Of a stretch of DNA of 64,000 bases, positions 1 to 11,509 are shown one piece after another. Source of the stretch: Zhengitettix transpicula. Lineage: Eukaryota; Arthropoda; Insecta; Orthoptera; Tetrigidae. The number at the start of each line of letters is the position of its first letter. Position 1 is the stretch's first letter. Location of the stretch: the NCBI GenBank assembly GCA_037074705.1, contig CM073593.1:18627001-18691000 (forward strand). Direction: 5' to 3'. The notes beneath the pieces are model-generated. The model searched no databases, had not been told where the DNA came from, and saw only the letters and a list, made by a program, of their open reading frames with translations. The translations under genes and the position numbers were made by a program.

Positions 1-1110
1 GATACAAGTTGTTAGGCGTTTTCAGTGTGATATAAACACATAACTTTGGCTACTCTGCGTAATTTTATTGGAAGCATCTGCGGTGCTCCGCTGATAATCC
101 CAGTGGAAGCGGCCATAATTTTTTTTCCTGGTGTAACTGCAGGAACATCTGAGACTCGCATTGCAGTCGTGCGTGAAACAAAGTGTTATCGCCCTGGTGC
201 CTGGGGTAATTTGGAGATGTGGCCGGAATTATTGATTTCTACGGCACTGTCTCAGAGTAAATGTAGCTTCCAGAAACATTTATTACATCTGAAACCCTTG
301 CGCTGCCGCCGAGGGCACATGCTATTGGTGTTCGATAAATCTCATAGGCCCGCCTTGGACAATTTAATCGTAAATATTTATCGGTGAAAACAATCCGTAC
401 AAAATTACTCTTTGCGGTGAAATATTCGGAAATAATACACAAACATTTCATAGCATCAAATAATACATTACAAAATTATTTATACCAACTTTGAAAGTAT
501 TACGTTCATTGGAACATTTTTTAATATCAATCACGTTCAATTATGGATCACAGAAACAACATCAAACTGAAAATATGTAAATTAATATGATTTAACGAGG
601 ATATGTAACAATAAGTCAGGGTATTTTCAATAACCAACACACAACCATCAATAATTAAATGCCTTTTTGAGTGATTCCAAAAGTTAGCATTCAGATATAG
701 ACCTTAAATAAAGAAGAATTGAAGTAATGGCGCCTAATAAATTTTAGAGACTACTGGTGGTAACTGTTAACCTGTTCCGTGATTTGAAGCAGTTTTAATT
801 GTAGCTAATGTTTGAAAAAAGGTGACCTTTTTATATATTTTAATTCACAAATATTTCAACAGTTAAATAATTACGGGTAAATTATTTATAAATTTTATAA
901 TAAAAATTGATGGATTTCCATTAATAATTGTAAGAAATATCAGCCACAATAAAGCGTTTGTCGTCTTGTCAAATTTTCCACAATTCAAACTCTTTATCTT
1001 AGGAAACCTTCTTCTTTTCGGTATCTCATTTAGTACCCAAGTGGTATATCAACTTTTATATTTACATTTTTTTTAGATCTGCGTTACTTTATACTTGATA
1101 TATATTGATT
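1..1110. other. Unassigned AT-rich sequence with a short GC-richer block
   Basis: No recognisable gene. The first 390 bases are less AT-rich and keep a 113-codon frame open from a TTG, but its translation matches no family I know and has no clear domain. The rest is ordinary AT-rich sequence without detectable repeats inside this window. Confidence 0.4.
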
Positions 1111-1500
1111 ACTATCTGGGTGGCCGACGTTTCCCCGGGTTCTCATAATTAAACTCAGCAACATCCATAACCCCGGATTTATTTCCATCTCGGTTGTTTT
1201 TGCGATATTTTCGAATAACTCCCGTCCACCCCTACCCCTAATTATTCTCCCCTCCTGTTAGAATTTAACACAAACAACGTCCGTTAGAAGCACTAACAAT
1301 TTTATTAACTACGAAAAATATTTTTCCGACGCAAATATCGACCGTTTGAGTACGTTTAAAACATTTCCAACCCCAGCCCTAGATAGTTGTGTCTTACCGC
1401 ACAATGATTGTTTCCAGTTTGCAAGGAACGCGTGTACAAAATTAGCCCCACAGGTGTAGATTTGTGTGCGTAACATGCACACAAACGTAGTCAATTTTAT
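1111..1500 (+). repeat. Family R interspersed repeat, single-unit copy
   Basis: It starts with the family head, a diverged form of GTGCCCGGCGTTGCCCGGGT. One body unit follows (AACTCAGCRACATCCATAAC, a C-rich tract, then GACGCAAATATCGACCGTTT). The tail has a GTGTAGATTTGTGTGCG-like stretch. The same order of blocks recurs near 7171, 10265, 11510 and 55361. The tail resembles 3' ends of RTE-type LINEs, so this is probably a non-autonomous retroelement. That class assignment is inference. Confidence 0.6.
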
Positions 1501-2373
1501 ATATTTGATGATTCCTGGATAAAGTATATTAAATATTTTTTTTTGTCCGCCATTATTTCTTTTTACGAACATCGTTGGTCAACCTAAGTAAGGAAAGGAC
1601 TGTTGGCAGTTGTTCAGAAGTTCTTGGAACCTGACTGAAGTCAAAACAAGAGGGCATTGAACCGGCCCAAGGGCACAGTCTCCAAAGATTTACATAGTGA
1701 GGACCTGAGAAGAAAAGTGATTGGCCGAAATGAAACACGTGACGTCTTATAAGGGAGACGAGTGTTCGGTTGAGGAAAGGAATCCCAGAGGTTATTTTTC
1801 GCTCAGTTAAGTCAATGGTGGAATGAAGTTGGGGGGCTGAAATAGCAGTGAGAAAATAAAGTTGGAGAGGTGAAAGTGTAACGAGTTTCATCACCTCCAC
1901 GTCTGTAGCAAACCACGCCAGTACGGGAAATAAATACTGCAGCGTGTCCGCGTCCCAAGAGGACGATTTCTAGCAGCAGAACCGTGGATTCCTGCTACGC
2001 AAATTAGCGGACCCTGTCGTACGAAAGCGAAATCACCCAGGTGTAAACTCGCAAATTATATATGCTTCAACATTCTTCTGAAAAATTAATTTTGGTAGTT
2101 TCTGCTGTACGGCTAAAATATTCTCAGAATTAAGAGTGTGTTATATTCGTTTTTTTATATGAATTAAATCAATATAATGTCTTATATTTTATTAAATTTA
2201 AATAGTTCTCATTAATTTAAACATTACAATTTTACAGTTCCTTTTTAATTAATTACACAGGTTATTTTGAGAAAATATTTTTAAGAATCATATGCTACAA
2301 TCCTTTTGCAGTAATTTTAAAACTCCCAGTTAAAATACGAATTTAATATATATTAATTTCTATAATATAGATT
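1501..2373. other. Unassigned interval
   Basis: No gene recognised. The 1570-2050 part is less AT-rich and contains a 115-codon minus-strand frame without recognisable features. The remainder is AT-rich. Confidence 0.35.
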
Positions 2374-2763
2374 CCTATTGAGGGTGAACCTTCCCAGAGA
2401 GCTCTCACATCTCTCTGGTTTTTTTAAAATAAGTTTCCCACATGCCTCCTAAACTGGTCGAGGCACGGAGAAGGGAATGCTGCGTCCCCACAGCAAACTC
2501 CTCTCCCGCTATCGGAAGGGCGTGGGACAAGTACCCAATGCCCGACCTACCCGATGCAGGTTTTTCTAGGGTTTTCCCTGTATTTCTTTAGGCGAATGCA
2601 GGGGAGGATTCTTAAACCATAGCCCGGGGGCCCTAGTTAACCCTTGGCTACCTTCCTCTACCCTTCCGCATCCCCCCTTTCTAATCCCTTCCTATGCTAT
2701 TAAAGGGGAGTTGCCCAATGTGGATCACCCTCATGTAGCCTGTTGCCCTAAAAAAAAAAAAAA
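2374..2763 (+). repeat. Family A SINE-like repeat, unit 1 of a tandem array (internally deleted)
   Basis: It begins ATTCCTATTG and ends in a poly(A) run at 2750-2763. The middle block present in the longer units (CTCGGCCTGTTTTGAGAGGT to the GGAATAGTCGGCC segment) is missing. The 3' half is intact, including GGGCGTGGGACAAGTACCCA, TAGCCCGGGGGCCCTAG and GTAGCCTGTTGCCCTAAA. Other copies are at 2764, 3343, 3906, 11997 (reverse), 36130, 38149 (reverse) and 50804, with fragments at 53817 and 59505. The A tail and 5' length variation point to an RNA-copied element. No pol III box is obvious, so it could instead be a LINE 3' end. Confidence 0.75.
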
Positions 2764-3342
2764 TTCCTATTGAAACCTGAGGGGAATTCTCTCGCAGGTA
2801 ACCTGGGATCAAAGCCTGCGAGAGGATTTCTCGCAGGTGAACCTTCCCAGAGAGCTCTGGCGGGGGCTACCTTTGGGGATGTTCTCACATCTCTCTGGTT
2901 TTTTTGAACTAAGGTTCCCACATGCCGAGGCACCTCGGTCTGTTTTGAGAGGTGTATGTTCCGGGGTCGCAGACCTTGGGCATACGGCAAGAGTTGTCCG
3001 CTATTCCTATTGGAATAGTCGGCCAGCTGCCTCCTAAACAGGCCAAGGCATGGCGAGGGGTAAGCTGCGTCCCCACAGCAAACTCCTCTCCCGTCATCGG
3101 AAGGGCGTGGGACAAGTACCAAATGCCCGACCTACCCGATGCAATTTATTTATAGGGTTTGTCCTGCATTACTTTTAGACGAATGCCGGGTAGGATCCTT
3201 AAAATATAGCCCGGGGGCCCTAGTAACCCTTGGCTACCTTCCTACACCCTACCGCATCCCCCCTTTCAAATCCCTTTCCTATGCTATAAGCCACTATGTG
3301 GATTACCCTATACATAGCCTATCTACAACAACAACAAAAAAA
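2764..3342 (+). repeat. Family A repeat, unit 2 (long form)
   Basis: Its start abuts the poly(A) of unit 1. It carries the long 5' part with a repeated CTCGCAGGT motif, then the CTACCTTTGGGGATG block, the AGAGGTGTATGTTCCGGGGT block and the shared 3' half. It ends in a degenerate CAACAACAACAAAAAAAA tail near 3325-3342. Several apparent open frames on both strands here are repeat sequence, not genes. Confidence 0.75.
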
Positions 3343-3905
3343 ATTCTATTGAAACCTGAGGGAAATTCTCTCGCAGGTAACCTGGGAGGGATATTCTCTC
3401 GCAGGTCGAACCTTTTAGGAGAGATACGAAGGGGCTACCTTTGGGGATGCCTTTTCCTCTCCATTTTTGAACTAAGGTTCCCACAAGCCGAAACACCTCG
3501 GCCTGTTTTGAGAGGTGTATGTTCCGGGGTCGCAGACCTTGGGCATACGGTAAGAGTTCTCCGCTATTCCCATTGGAATAGTCGGCCAGCTGCTGCCTAA
3601 ACTAGTCGAGGCACGGAGAAGGGAATGCTGCGTCCCCACAGCAAACTCCTCTCCCGCTATCGGAAGGGCGTGGGACAAGTATCCAATGCCCGACCTACCT
3701 GATGCAGGTTTTTCTAGGGTTTTCCCTGCATTTCTTCAGGCGAATGCCGGGTAGGATCCTTAAACCATAGCCCGGGGGCCCTAGTTAACCCTTGGCTACC
3801 TTCCTCTACCCTTCCGCATCCCCCCTTTCTAATCCCTTCCTATGATATTAAAGGGGATATTACCAATGTGGATCACCCTCATGTAGCCTGTTTCCCCCCC
3901 AAAAA
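3343..3905 (+). repeat. Family A repeat, unit 3 (long form)
   Basis: It begins ATTCTATTGAAACCTGAGGG directly after the tail of unit 2. It has the same 5', middle and 3' blocks and ends in C7A7. A distinct version of the front block (ACCTTTTAGGAGAGATACGA) is shared with the 36330-36854 copy, suggesting a subfamily. Confidence 0.75.
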
Positions 3906-4230
3906 AATTCCTATTGAAATAGTCGGCCAGCTGCCTCCTAAACCGGTCAAGGCACGGAGAGGGGAAAGTTGCGACCCCACAGATAGCCCCTCTCCGGCCA
4001 TCGGAAGGGCGTGGGACAAGTATAAAATGCTCGACCTACCTGATGCATGTTTTTCTAGGGTTTTCCCTGCATCACTTTTAGGTGAATTGCCGGGTAGGAT
4101 CCTTAAACCATAGCCCGGGGGGCCCTAGTTATCCCTTGGCTACCTTCCTCTACTCTTCCGCATCCCCCCTTTCATATCCCTTCCTTGCCAACATGTGGAT
4201 TACCCTCATGTAGCCTGTTACCTAAAAAAA
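3906..4230 (+). repeat. Family A repeat, unit 4 (5'-truncated)
   Basis: It starts within the element at ATTCCTATTGAAATAGTCGG, a sequence internal to the long units, and ends with an A tail at about 4222-4230. It completes a four-unit head-to-tail array in which each unit follows the A tail of the one before. Confidence 0.75.
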
Positions 4231-4520
4231 ACTAATTATCGGCTACTTACTTTTTAATTAATAAGTTCGTAATATAAAAAATATAAGATATGTGGTGAAA
4301 CGTGTGCATACTCCTTATTATAGCCACAATAACATACAGGTAAGACCAGTTACTTAAATTTTATATATTTAAGTATATTTATTAATGCAAAATGTCATAT
4401 ATTAATGACTTACAGATGCCCAACTCCTAAAAATATAGCGTGGGTTACTATATTTTAATTTTGTTCTGTCTTGTCTTGTCATTACAGCTTTTTTTTATTT
4501 AGGAATGGAAATTTTTAAAC

Positions 4521-4650
4521 TTACCCGTGCAGTTGTGTCTCTTTAGGCTGTTCCTAGCACCTGAAGAAAGGGTCAAGAATCCCAGAAACGTTGTATGGTA
4601 TTATATTATCACTTCTTTTGTCTGTATTTCTCCATCTGTCTTATTATTAG
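4521..4650 (+). repeat. Orphan Penelope-like element 3' end
   Basis: It carries TTGTGTCTCTTTAGGCTGTTCCTAGCACCTGAAGA-type sequence, split here as TTGTGTCTCTTTAGG, then CTAGCACCTGAAGA and CCCAGAAACGTTGT. The same blocks lie about 90 bases downstream of the GIY-YIG stop codon of the minus-strand PLE at 31285-32990, and again at 42376 and 50335. This ties the block to PLE 3' ends. The core CTGAAGA...GAAAC is at 4561-4590. Confidence 0.6.
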
Positions 4651-4957
4651 ATTATTTAGTTGTTAAAATATTTGAAATTGTCGTTTTTATATTATTAAAA
4701 ATTTTAATCTTGTTTATTGACCTAGACTATATTTATTACACTTTAACCGTGTTTTAATTCTACCAATTCTTCTTTTTTTCAATAAATCTTAGCTCACTAT
4801 TAGTCTTTGTCATAGACTTCGAGTACATTATAAGTTGTCGTATACTTCAGTCAAATACTGATTTCTTACATGCTTAACTTGAGGCGAAACTTTAGTTCAA
4901 CTTATAGGAAGAAATGTATTATAATGCCTCATCTATTTTTCCATAGTCCGAGTGTTA

Positions 4958-5200
4958 TTCGGAAAGTAAGGTCCGATTTCTTGTAAAAGATAAACCATTA
5001 CAGGTTCTTTCAATCAACATTCTCTATGTGATTCCTTAAACATTTCTCTATTTTTCTACATAGTTTTCATATTGATTGGAACATTTTTCATACTGTCCTA
5101 CAATATTTTGTATGCCTAGGTCATATATATCTACTGACTCTGAGGATAATAGTCTTTAACTGCTTTTATTTCACCTCGTCATCTCTGGACGAGTCTGTCT
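4958..5200 (-). pseudogene. Mariner transposase C-terminal remnant with terminal repeat
   Basis: The outer end at 4958 reads TTCGGAAAGTAAGGTCCGAT, identical apart from one base to the end of the mariner remnant at 33117. Read on the minus strand, the last part of the frame gives DLGIQN...QYEKCSNQYENYVEK and a stop. This matches the usual mariner ending (RYEKC....GDYVEK). Only about 45 C-terminal residues are recognisable, with a frame break upstream, so it is dead. The catalytic domain is missing. Confidence 0.75.
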
Positions 5201-6165
5201 AGCGTTGCATTCCTAGGGATTTCCTGGAACCGTGAACCAGCTATCTGTTGTTTCTAAGCTATTTTCGGTCGTCTAAAATTCCTTCCTTGAGATTTGCTAC
5301 ATTTCCCCAAAGCAAAATTTTAAAACGTATATTTTCTATTACAACAAATTAATTTTAAATATACCGCAACAAAACAATGGATTAAAGAAAGAGCGCTACA
5401 TGCTCTCGATTTTTTTTCCTAAAAATTACGATTGAAACGTGTGTACTAATTGTATATTTAATTCATTCGTTGAATTTTGATGTTTTTTTATTGTCGATCA
5501 TTGCGAGACGCTTTAATAATTAATTGTATTTGTTCGCCCGTAAAATAATGTAAAATACACAAAACTATATCATCTGAAATTAATTGTAAATAAAATCCCT
5601 AATTAATTATTGCGTTTCTGTTGCCGGTAAGCCACATTTATGGAGTTTTGCGGTTGATTTGTTTGCCAGTGTTAATTTCTTCCATTCTCCGAACTAGTTT
5701 TAGTTTTTTGAACTTTATTCGCTTAATCTTTTTTGACGTACACAGATAGCACACCTGCATGACTCTTATGTAATTTATTTGTTATGTTTATTAATTTTAT
5801 ATAAACGGTTTTAAGGAAACTTCTTATCGCTTCGACTGATCGTGTTGTGCCACCGTTACAAGGGAAACGTCACGGAATTAATGCAGGCAATCACGTGTAT
5901 TTAGAGTATCCACACATATTTACTGTAGATTTGGATTTTGTGGTGAGCTTAAGGTCAAATTAACTAATGATATGCGGTTTGTTGGGCGCCACCTGCAAGA
6001 ATTGTTCTTGCAGGAAAGGGAAATACAATATTTAGTTAATAAAAACAAGAATTCGTTTTATGAGAATTTATATAAAACGAAAGCTCTCCAGCCTACCAGG
6101 GATGCATGTAACCCCCTCCCTTTCTCAAGATTAACAGTGGTTCTCCTCGTGGCAAACCGACGCGA
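5201..6165. other. Unassigned AT-rich interval
   Basis: No gene recognised. It contains the short palindrome listed separately at 5992-6014, flanked by a TTGGGCGCCA sequence. Confidence 0.35.
5992..6014. repeat. Perfect 10-bp inverted repeat with 3-nt loop
   Basis: CCTGCAAGAA, spacer TTG, then TTCTTGCAGG. Immediately before it lies TTGGGCGCCA, which on the minus strand reads TGGCGCCCAA. That is the start of a lysine-tRNA-type primer-binding site. On that strand, TTCTTGCA followed by two bases and TGGCGCC would resemble an LTR end plus PBS, but no matching LTR was seen. Confidence 0.5.
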
Positions 6166-6587
6166 TACCTGGAAGCATGGAATGCGACTTACCAGGTCTG
6201 CAGCTCGGACAGGGTCGACTCCCGTTAGCGACTCTCTCTCTCCGCTGCATTCGCAGTAGACGACCGGAGACCCACGTGCAAAACCAAAATCTTTCAGGAT
6301 CAACTCTCCCTCACCACTCTCACCGACGGTCCCAATCCATCTCCCTGTGTTCGCAGACTTCTCTCTCTCTGCCTCCTCAAAATCCCTCTCTCCTGGTTGG
6401 TCCTGGTGCACACGTGACCCACTTCCATCTATTTTAGGGCCATACCCTCCCGGTCGTCTATCCCTTCCTTGGCCGACCCTGACCTTGCTTACGGAACTTG
6501 CGGATTTTCCAATCCACCCCGCCATTGTCATGTGTCTGCTGCTCGACCCCGGCAAGCCACATTCCCATGCTTCCAGGCAGTAATTTA
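6166..6587. mobile_element. GC-rich element with imperfect ~33-bp terminal inverted repeats
   Basis: The left end is CCTGGAAGCATGGAATGCGA and onward. The reverse complement of the right end is CCTGGAAGCATGGGAATGTG and onward. About 28 of 33 positions agree, with one indel. The 420-bp interior is strikingly GC- and pyrimidine-rich on the plus strand compared with the AT-rich surroundings. A 186-codon minus-strand frame (6058-6618), the longest in the window, spans it. It has no domain I recognise and probably stays open because of base composition. No clear target-site duplication was found. Confidence 0.5.
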
Positions 6588-7170
6588 GGCAACCGTTATA
6601 AAAAATATTTTGTAACAAATCGATAACTAAAGGCGACCATAATTTGGACTAAGCAATAAATAATTATCTGTGTCAAAAATATAAATGAATATAGATGAAA
6701 ATACAAGCGAAAAGTCCCGGTATGTAGAATAATTGACGAAAGCCACATACAATCTCTGCACACAATAAACACTTGAAGACACAGAGGCGGGTAAGCCTTA
6801 GAAAAGTGAAAAACAATAAATATCCATTGCTCACTGCAATTTTGTCTGGTAGACTTGCAACAGAAGATTAATTTTAAGAACGTCAATAGTTCTCCTTGAT
6901 AACCATGGTATTGAAATGATTAGATACGGTCACGATGTAACGCGGTAACGAGAAAATAATTGTAGATTAGGAGCTACAAAAGGAACAGATATCGTATAGG
7001 GAAGGCATAGATAAAATGGTTTGTAGTAAAAACAATTTAAATTTTAAAATAACCCACGCTGTTGAGACAACTTTTTAAGGCCACGATATAACAATATGAA
7101 TATTATTAATATTTTAATTAATCCCAACGTTGTGGGAACCAGTTTGTAAAGATCTCAAGTTTATTTATTA
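6588..7170. other. Unassigned AT-rich interval
   Basis: No gene or repeat recognised within this window. Confidence 0.3.
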
Positions 7171-8634
7171 CCAGTTGGGTGCCCAGCGTTGCCCGGGTTA
7201 TCATTTATGCTTAACCACCGATTTGACCTAAATCTCTCTAGCTTTTGCGTTATTTTTATGTAACACATCTCGACTCCTATCCCAAAATGTGTTCACCTCC
7301 CATGCCAAAAGAGGTTGAACTTGATGACCCGAAAAAAGTTTTTCATTCGGCGAATATATCGGCCGGTTTAAATTTCCACCCCCACTACTGTTGAATAAAC
7401 AAAAATTATGTATTTGGTCGCTTATTTTGTGTTACAATATCAAACCTCCCCCCCCTTCACACATACAAAAACTCATTGTCCAGGTTGTCATAAACTCAGC
7501 GACATCCATAACCCCAATTTTACTCGATTCTCAGTTGTTTTTGGGTTATTTTTAAGTAACACCTCTCCAACCTCAACCACTAAGGGTGCTCTCCTCCCAT
7601 GCCAAAAGGAGTTGAAATTATTCACAAACAAAATGAATAGAAACTCTATCAATGTCATCGTCCCCGACAAATATTTATTCCACGCAAATGTCGACCGTTT
7701 CATATTTTTGAAAATTTCCACCGCCAACTACCCTCGGTTGCGTGACTTAAACAGCAATTTGAATGTCATAATTATAGTCAGCGACAACCATAACCCCAAA
7801 TTCGACTCCAAACTTGATTGTTTTTACGTTTTTTATGTTATGCCACTCCATCCCCACCCTTAATGATGCTCCACTGCAAGGGGTTGAAATTATACACAGA
7901 TAACATGTAGAGAAATCGATTGGTTATCATGTTTTAAAACTTTGCACCCCCTCCAAGCCCTCCCACCCCCGCACTCCACAGCGTTGCCAGTTTGTCAAAA
8001 ATAAACTCAAAGGCATCCATAACCCCTATTTGACTATAATCTCAGTTGTTGCAGCGTTATTTTCTTGTAATACCCCTCCACCGCCACCTCTAAGCGTGTT
8101 CCCTCCCATGCCGAAATGGGTGATCATTATAAACAAACAACATCAAGAGAAATACTATCAATCTAATTAACCCTGATATTTATTCAAAGCAAATATCGGT
8201 CTGTTTCACGTTTCCAACTTTCCACCTCCGTCCACACCTGCTCCCGGGGGTAAATGGTTAGTTTTATGTCAAAATTAAATTCAGCTAAAAGCGTTACTCT
8301 CGATTTCACTCCAATCTTGGTTGTATTTGCGTTATTTCCTTGTAACGCCCCTCCACCCCACTCCTATGGGTGCGCCTTTCATACGCTTTAAGGGCTTGAT
8401 AATATCGGTAGAAGCACTATAAATCACTTTCAACCTTAAAAATATTTATCCGACTCAAACATCGGTCGCTTGTTTTAATATTTCCGTCCCCTCCCATCTC
8501 CGCTCCTGCTGACAGTGTTTGTTTACTGGTCGCAAAGAACACCGTGCACGAAGTTTGGTGAAATTTGCTCCACGAGTGTAGATTTATATGTGCAACATAC
8601 ATACATACAAACAAATAATCTGCTTTATTTATTA
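7171..8634 (+). repeat. Family R element with about five tandem body units
   Basis: It opens with the head GTGCCCAGCGTTGCCCGGGT. Five diverged body units follow, each with a CCATAACCCC motif, a CCCTCCACCCC-like tract, an ATGCCRAAAGGGGTTGA-like tract and a GCAAATATCGGTCTGTTT-like tract. The units begin near 7171, 7480, 7765, 7985 and 8255. Only the last unit carries the tail, with TTTGTTTACTGGTCGCAAAG, GTAGATTTATATGTGCAACA and CATACATACATAC. So the head and tail occur once and the body is tandemly repeated. Open frames here (for example 7408-7863) are incidental. Confidence 0.65.
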
Positions 8635-8765
8635 GACTAGCTTGATGCCCGGGCTCTCATAATTAATCACAGCGACATCCATAACCCCGGATTTTACTCC
8701 AATCTCTGTTATTTTTGCGTTATTTTTATTTACCCCACTCCGCTCCTTCCCTAAAGCTCATGCTC
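8635..8765 (+). repeat. Family R, truncated head and partial body
   Basis: It starts CTAGCTTGATGCCCGGGCTC right after the tail of the previous element and continues with ACAGCGACATCCATAACCCC. It breaks off in the C-rich tract. Confidence 0.6.
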
Positions 8766-10264
8766 ATAAAAATTATCAGTTTGATAATTTTTTATATCAG
8801 ACTACAGATACTATGTAACTCTAATACTTGATCGGTTTTACAGAGCATCCCAGGAAGACCTACAATTTGCGCGGATGAGATGTGACAATGTATGCCTTGC
8901 CACTAGCGTATCCAACTGACATACTTCACACTGTGGAACAATACTGATTACTATTTCACGGGAAAACCTGTAATAGCCATAACCTGCCGAATTGACGATA
9001 CAGCTTTCACTACAATAAACTTTGAGAGTTATTCGTAACTGTAACAGTGTTACCCGGCAAACAGGCGTCGGTAATAACGCTGTGGAATTGTACGTAATAT
9101 TGGTTCACGGTTCCGCGACAGTTAAAAAACATCGTTTGTTCGCTTTAATTGCTCTCTCTGCAACGGTATAAACGAAACCAATAAACCGCGGGAGCCTCGC
9201 ACGCAAAACTCCCAGTGGCTTCGACAAACATAGCCAAAAAATTCACTTCGCCTGGAAGCAAATAGGCAGATGGGGATGCAGGGAGGTGACTTTATTGGTT
9301 CTGTAACAACTTCGTTCTTGCCCTTGTTTAAACTTCAGTGTCAACAAACACGCACTACAACAGCATAAAAATCAAATACATTCGTGCTGGCAGTTGATCG
9401 TCGCGACAGACTTCCAAGGGCAACAACCTTTGATAAAATTCACCTACTTACGCTACAGAATTGGCGACCAAACGCTCTGTTGACGATTCTAAATTGCATC
9501 CGATCCGTAAAAAATGCATTTTAAAAATAAACGAGCTTTACATTAGAAAAAATACATTTATAGGACTGATGACATCTGTAAATAAACGGACCAGGTCGTC
9601 AAAAGACTCTTAACACAGATGTGAATGTTTTATTTGACTACATTTTATTATTTATGAAAATAGTTCATACTTCGCCTGAAAGACTGTTGGTCGTCGGACC
9701 GTCACGTGTTTATCAATGTTTGAACCGTGTGGAAACCAGTCAACTTTTCCAGCGCTATCCGTATATTTTTTTCAGGATATTAAAGCTACTATACGAATTA
9801 TCCTGTGTGGTAGTTTCAATGTTGAAGTAATCTGTAATCATATGGATAATACCTGTTTTGTAGTTTTACATTTCTATTTTTGTTTTTTTTCTTGCATTAA
9901 TTCTCAAAATTCGACTTAGGATACGCCAATAAAATACATACAAAATCCGGCCACACCAAACTAACGTACTCCCACATATTTTCGAACAATCCTCCCCCCC
10001 CCTCCACCATTAATCTGCGATTTCTGCAATAATGTCGTCACCCTGGATGGAGCACCTTCATGAGAGACGACATCCCAAGCTTGATCAACCGCTCTGCTGA
10101 CTATCAAAAATAAATAACCAACTTATGAAAATAAGTTACTGTTATGAAGATATACAATAAATTATTTAATATCTGAATAATTCAATTGCAACATATGTAA
10201 CACCAGTTTGTTCAGATCGTTAACGACCTTGTTGTTAATGCGACCTTTTAAATAAAGGACTGAG
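8766..10264. other. Unassigned interval
   Basis: No recognisable gene. 9050-9450 is somewhat GC-richer and keeps short frames, none of which looks like a known protein. A short poly(C) tract is at about 9990. Confidence 0.35.
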
Positions 10265-10635
10265 TATTTGTTCGGACGGGCAGGCATCCCCCTCCACCCC
10301 CGAACCTGTGGGTTAAACGGCAAATTGAATTTCATTATTAAACTCAGCGTCATCCATAACCCCGAATTTCCTCCATCCCTACCATTAAGAATGCTCCCCT
10401 ATCAGCACGAAAGGAGCTGAAATTATGCACAAAAAACATCATTCATAGAGAAAAATGTTCATCCGACGCAAATTTATTACCTTTGAGCTTGATTGAAAAT
10501 AACCACACACACACACACCCTTTCCTGGGGGTGATAGTACTCAATGTTTTTTTCCGGTTCAAAAGGATCACGTGCACACAATTTTGTGTATATTTGTACC
10601 TCGTACATATATACACTAACAGTAGTCTATTTTAT
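10265..10635 (+). repeat. Family R copy
   Basis: The head is lost. Body blocks (TTATTAAACTCAGCGTCATC, GAAAGGAGCTGAAATTATGC, CATCCGACGCAAATTTATT) and tail blocks (CCGGTTCAAAAGGATCACGT) are in the family order. A (CA)n stretch lies at about 10503-10520. Confidence 0.6.
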
Positions 10636-11509
10636 AAAGATGTAGAATACAGATTTTCCTTTAAAATAGCCTGAAATTTTTTTTTACTGTCTTATTAGTA
10701 TTTGAAAGAGTTTGGGAAGGATTATAAAAGAAATAAACCAAATTAGATACGAATATGAGAAAGGTAATCATTTTATTTTAAGAATATAAAGATAAAATAC
10801 ATCAGCTCACAAACATTGTAAAAGGATGTCAATAAGAAAATAGTCGAGGAAAAATCACTGACGTCTTCCTAAAACGAGATAAATAAGAAAACGTGTTTTG
10901 TGTTCAAAATTTTTGTAATTAAATATTAAAACTAGGTTTAAAGTACTAACTTACTAACTCACAAAAAAAAGCACCTCCCTCAATTTTTTCAAAGGCAGTG
11001 AATAAAATGCACAATAAAATCGGACGCTAACGTAAATACAGAGCAAAGGATAATTGATATAACCACTTCTCCCCTTTCTCGCTACCATTATTTTAAAACT
11101 GTACGTGAGTCGAATCCAAATTCCAAGTAAAAGCGATTTGTTCGCATTGGAGTGGAAAGTAGTACATGACAATCGTATCCCACTGTTTATTGGATCGTAC
11201 AGAAACGTCCTGCCATTCCCACCAACTGAGTTTTGGTTCGCAATGAGGCAAATTTATTTTCCCGCAAGTCAATACGTCACGCTGTTCATCGCCGAGCTCT
11301 CTGTAATTATTTCCAGCTATAGCTCGTGCCAAACACAAAACAAGCGACAGCCAATAATAACGATGAGTTCCTAAAATTGGAATGGTTCTTCAACCATGAC
11401 TGATTTACACTTGTAATATTTATTAATTGTTGATTTCAATTTAACTCGAATAATAATTTTTCAGCGTCTCGCTATTGGTTCTAAGAAACTATCATGAAAC
11501 AGTTTTTGT
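10636..11509. other. Unassigned interval
   Basis: AT-rich, with a less AT-rich block at about 11080-11370 that is open on both strands (81-89 codons). I recognise no protein in either reading. Confidence 0.3.

Noticed and set aside
46..387. 113-codon plus-strand frame as a gene
   Set aside because: Opens only with TTG, lacks any recognisable domain, and overlaps an equally open minus-strand frame.
2748..4113. Cluster of 66-153 codon frames on both strands as small genes
   Set aside because: All lie in family A repeat units and recur with the repeat at 11997, 36130 and 50804.
6058..6618. 186-codon minus-strand frame as a host protein
   Set aside because: It spans the GC-rich element and AT-rich flanks. 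Composition alone can keep it open and no domain is visible.
7171..8634. CRISPR array or classical satellite
   Set aside because: Units are 220-360 bases, diverged, without short regular spacers, and bounded by a single head and tail typical of a retroelement.
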